Positions 57,001 through 63,000 of a stretch of DNA of 64,000 nucleotides are shown piece by piece. Location: positions 20,811,597 through 20,875,596 of the forward strand of contig CM055901.1 of NCBI GenBank assembly GCA_029582155.1, written 5' to 3'. Position 1 is the first letter of the stretch. Each line of letters starts with the position of its first letter. The notes beneath the pieces were generated by a model, which had not been told where the DNA came from, made no database searches, and saw only the letters and a list, made by a program, of their open reading frames with translations. Position numbers and translations under genes: made by a program. This stretch comes from Panopea generosa. Its lineage: Eukaryota > Mollusca > Bivalvia > Adapedonta > Hiatellidae.

Positions 57001-60000
57001 CTTTTGAAAGAGGAGACACTAGTAGTACAATTTATAAATTCCACCCGATCCAATCTTGAGTTAGCGTGCTGACTTTTCCTTTGGGTTCTTTTTAAAAGGA
57101 AGTCAACATTCTACTGTTGCTATGGCTCTCTAATCAGTTGGGGCATATTTTAGATAACGACATAACTAATTAATTGTTAGATTATCACCTCTGCCTGCCT
57201 CCCTAATTTTCATGCCATCATGACCCTTTTTACTTTCAAAAAAAAAAATAATACTAATAGAAAAATAATATATCCTCCCCACTCCACTTTTTGAGAGAAA
57301 TTTGGATGATAATCTAGCATTAATTTGTAATGGCCTGAAGATTTCCATCCAAATTAGTCAAAATAGGGAAATAGGGGCCGGGGATGCAGTTTTAGTTTTA
57401 TTGTTTTTTGAAAAACAGGGGTTGGTGGGGATGAAAATCTAGCAATTATTTATGACCTTATGCATCAATATTTGGGACTTTATTCATATAAAAAAGATTA
57501 TCATGTGATATTACATGTACTTTGATACTATGAACAGGAACGAATTGGAATTTCAGCAGAATATTTTTTTGCTTTGAATCCACATATAATTGCCTTGACA
57601 GGAGTTGGAGTAAATTAACAAGATACAGTATTCAGAAAGATTACTCTTCTTTCAATTTTCAGAAATTCATATTGGGAAGTTAACTACTTCTTGTTGAAGA
57701 ACGGTCAGGTGGTAGAGTCCATGACGTCCCAGGACCTTGACATGACATACCTCCAACAACTTCTCACTAATGACAAGGTCAATATCGCTGTGGTCAAGCA
57801 CAAACCAAACACTGTCAGACTGGTTCTAGCGTTTTCATTTTATCTTAATCAAGATCTGAATCTAAGAGCAAAAACGGGGAACCAGGTTGTTCAACAGTTC
57901 ACTCATGCCCTTGAGACCAGCTGGGCTAAAAAAACTAAAGGTTTGAATATTTTGTCAAATTTGTTTGGTTTAGTCATTTTCAGAATTTTTATTGAGCAAT
58001 ATATACAATATTACCTGTGGTTTTTCACATTGATTGTAAACATTAAATTTTAAATTGTAATATAAATCAAACCTACTTCTGAAAGGGGATGTGTACCCCA
58101 CCTAGGCATTAGGAGCTGTTTGAAGGTCACTTTCATTGCTGCGGTCACGAGTTAAAAACTATATAGATGTACATTTTGTATTGACAAGCAATTACAAAGA
58201 CATATAACAGTTTTTTTTAAGCTTGATTGCTAATTAAATAGAATCATGTTGGGAGAAAACCTCAGATTTATGTCCCAAAAAGCAGAATAGGGTAATATAC
58301 CTCCCTTCTTTCTTTTTAATGGATAAATTGGAATCATCACATTTTAAAATTATAATTAAAAACGCTTGGTGTTTAATGATGCATTAAGTTGTACAGCTCA
58401 TTTTTGTAATATCTGATTTATCTCTGTTATTGTAATATGGGAATTTATTTCAGATTACTTGTGGAAACCGGAACCCAAAGTGGTCCTCAATAGAAGCATG
58501 CAGTATATGGACATAAACACTGGGTGAACTAACAACCTTGAATACTGCCAATTTCGACTGTTAATTTCTGTACTAACAACCTGCACTTCTAACAATCTGC
58601 CTTACTAACTGTCAGCTGTATTAACAACCTGCTCTTCTAACAAACTGCCTTACTAACTATCAACTATACTAACAACCTGCACTTCTAACAATCTGCCTTA
58701 CTAACTATCAGCTGTACCAACAACCTGCACTTATAACAATCTACCTTACTAACTATCAGCTGTACTAACAACCTGCACTTCTAACAATCTGACTTACTAA
58801 CTGTCAGCTGTACTTACAAAGTTTGCCTTACTTACTGTCAGGCCCAAGTTTCACTTAACATCTCAACTTGAAATTTTCCTCAACTCAAATTTTTGAAATG
58901 CTATAACTTCATTTGCATTAATAATCATTTAGCATGTTATCCTTTTTCAATGGGTAAAATGTGTTCCGGCTTTAATATGTGTGTTCATTTAATGTGTTAA
59001 GAAATCAGGTAGTGCTTTGAAAACATTGAGAATTTTGAGTTGAAAATCTCAGCATGAGATGTTGAAACTGGCCCCAGCTGCATTAACAAAGTTAACTTGC
59101 TATACTAACAGTCTACTGTACTTACAGTCTGTTGTACTGGTAATTTGTTTTACTGTTATACAACCCTTTGTACTTACAACTTGCTAAACTAACAACCTAA
59201 CAACTTGCTTTACATGTTGTACTAACAACATCCACTTTACTCTACTAATAACTTGCTCTACTAACATCTTGTTACTAACATTTTGATTTACTAACATTGT
59301 ATGCTCTATGCTTTCATGCATTTATCCTGCCCTATTTGCGCTATGATGTAAAATCATATGATGTTCTCATTCATAAATACTGTGATCTTCTTGTGCTATT
59401 TTTTTATAAAAAATAGAAAGGAATAAAAATCTTACAAAAACCACATCATAAGGTTTTAGGTAAGAATATGTATTTTTCACACGGTTTTCTGTAGACCCTC
59501 ATTATCGCCAAAACAGTTATCCCTCGATACAGAATTTTCCATTCGCACCTCAAACCCATGAAAGATACTTATATTCATAAACTAAACATGACACAACTAC
59601 AGTTTTTGTAGGGTTTCCAATCATATTTAAACCAATTATTGATTCATTTTTGTGATATTGCAGCAAATCTGTTTGGAAGATTGAGTACTTCATGTGGGAC
59701 TCATCCTGTCTCCCGGACTGCAACCCTCTGGACCCAAACACCCTCCCTATTGTGGCTGCATCTGATGTACAGAAGAATGTCAATTTCCGGTCACCTCATA
59801 ATACAGACTACATTGTCATGGACACTGCGACTGTCGTGGACTACCGTTACCACTTCAGCGTAAATGTGACGAGGCGAGTCAGACAGTCAGATGTTACGAA
59901 ATTTGCTGCAGTGGTAAAAGCAGTGTGGGAAGGTAGACAACTTATGTCACTATAGCTGATATCAGTACTTGTATAATTGTATTTATAACCAGTTCAGAGG

Positions 60001-63000
60001 TTGACTGTTTGTATACCCAAGTGTTGTTCATATGTAACAACTGCAATGTACAAAGTGCTATCAAGGTTTTTTATGCACCCACCATTGGAGGAATAGTGAA
60101 GGGACATCTATAAGTGTTGCCTCTGCCCATTCGTCCAAGCATCTGTCCTTCCTTCAAATTGTTATCCAATGAATAACTTCTGGAAGGGTCTATGTATTCA
60201 ATTAATATTAATGTATATCAAAGATACTGTTCAAGTTCATTTTTTTGTCAATGACAGTCAAATTTAGATGCCGGACGTTTATAAGAACTACTCCAACATC
60301 TTATATATAGGAAATAAGAGTTGGTCAGGGTATCAGACTAAGTGTCATAACCATCATAATTCTATTAGATGTTTATTAGAATTACTCCCATCATCACAAG
60401 CAATAGGTTAGCATTTAACGGAGGTCCTTCAGCCACCTGATAATCAAAAATTACCAATTATCAAAAAGGTCCTTGTACATAGAACGTACTTGTAAGAATG
60501 TATAGAGTATGGATGTCTGTGTGAATTATTAGATTTTATTGTCAATATAAAATATTAAATGTGTGAAGCGCGGGATCTGTTGGTATTGGACCTAGGATGG
60601 TGGGTTTGATCCTCTGCCACTGCTATGTGCGGTGTCCTTGATCAAGACAGTTTATCTGCATATGCTCAAAGTACTAGTTCTACCAATAACATTTCAAGCT
60701 AGATTTGTTTAAGCTGTAAGAACTTGTTTCACAATCATTGTAAATATAATAAACTCAATAATATTTCAGGTGCAGGGAATACTGGGACAGTCAAGGTTCA
60801 TATCCCAAAACAAGAGGAGTTCATCACAGTTGATTACTTTGGAATGTTTCAGGGGTAGGTTATATATATATGTTTTATTGGAAAACATTCTAATCATTGA
60901 AAATATGTTTTGCTCATGCCATGATGATGTGCAATGTTTCCTGTAGAAATGTTTCATGATTTTTGCCAAAGAAATGTTAACAAAATGAATAAAATGCTAC
61001 TTGCAGAAGGACAGTGGTTCTAATCAAATTTATATACAGTCAAACCTGTGTAAGTGGTCACCTCTATTAAGGAGTCACTTGTCTTAAGTGGCCACATTTG
61101 CTATTTCCAATGTATATACTTTTAGAGCAAATTAACCTGCATTAAGCAACAACCTGCCTTAAAAGGCAATTTTTGCTCATTCCCTTGACTGGCTGCTTAA
61201 TACAGGTTTGACTGTACATAGATCTGAGATCCCCTCCACTGGGATACTGGATACCCTATGATCTGTAATAAGATGACCATTCCTTCGTTATTGTGGAGAC
61301 CCACATCACAGTGATAGTCTTAGTGTGAAATCTATTCTTTAATTGTTTTTTATTCGTGAATATTTACAGGTCCTCTTTCTGGCAGTTGGTCGTATTCATT
61401 GAAAGAAACGGTGTTGTAGTGGATAGTGGAATCTCTGACTCACTAGATGAGAACGAGATGAGAAAACATATAACATTCAAGACGGTTGATAACCAGTCCT
61501 ATGAACTTTCATCATTCACCGGCATGAAAACAGTTAAACATGATTCATTGTTCTCATTCTATGTGAAGTCACAAGTGAAATACAATGATATTAAACCTGT
61601 TGAAAATCAGTTCAAAAATATCTGGACGTCACAAGGTAAGGATTAGAGAATGAAAAGCCCAGCAAATTTGTTATGATTTCTTGTGACTGAAATGCTGCAG
61701 AAAATCAATAGGACCCTAGGTCTAAAGAAACTCAATTTCAATTTTCAGAAATATATATATTTTATTTTTATTTTTTGCTATAATTCTTCTGTTTATTATT
61801 TTGATTTATTTCAATTAGTAAAATAATATTTTCAAATTTGATTGTGATAGTTATGCTGCAAGCGTGCCACAAACTGTGTTATGTATTTGTGATATAAGCA
61901 CCATGTTCATTTGTATATAATGAAATAGTGTTGCTTATTACATTCCTAATTATAAATAACATAGAAATCTTGAATAAATTATTGATCGACTTTTACAAAA
62001 TATTAACTGTATGAAGTTTAATTTGCTATATTGAACTACCTCCTGGAATGACGCCTGACCATAGCGACTTCATCATCATCAGTATGTTTGTAGACTGATG
62101 TCATTGTATGGACATATATGAACTGTAGAGAATAATAAAGTGTGTATTTGAACATGTAATAAATAGAGGATCTTACTTGAGTGTTCATTTATTATTGAAT
62201 TTATTAAACAAGTTGGTAAAAATATGTTACACAAGGCTCTACCAAGCATTTTTTTCCCCAACGAGTTTAATAAATTCAATAATAAATGTGCACAAAAGAT
62301 TCTTTATCACATAACTGAGGAAAATTGTAAATTTACCATATATTTAACATCACCTCTATAAAGAATGAGAATAAATCGGACATATTAGATTCCATCAGAC
62401 GTATGACGTAACGTCTCAAAATAACATCATTTTACGATGACAAATACACATCATTTATATATTCCGACAACTATGTCGGTATTTCAGGTATGAGAGCTGA
62501 GTTGTAGGGAAAACGCCGAGTTAGGATCCAGAAGTGATATTACACTAGGTTAATTTATAGAATATGTCGTGGGTTTATTACACTCCTGCACTGTAAATTA
62601 TGTATAAAATAGTTTATTCAGCAGCTGCTGTTGTTTTTGCTTACTGAAAATAATTCCCTCATTACTTGAGAATGGGAAGAGCCAACTTTGACTGACATCA
62701 CTCCGAACACCCCATTTACAAATAACTTTTATGATTTATTTTTGAGAAGCGAAAAACAATAGTTGATTATATAACAATGTATTTTGTTTTACTATTTTAG
62801 CTTTTCATTCCAATGGTGGAAAAGTAGACATTGTCTCACAAGAAAACTTTGTGTCGAAACAAAGGTAAAATATTTATCAACTTTTAATTCCATGAATATT
62901 GTATTTCATAAAATAGAAAAAAACATGTACCATAACAAATATAACAGCTAAATTATAACCTATACCGTAACATATATAACAGCTAAATTACAACATATAC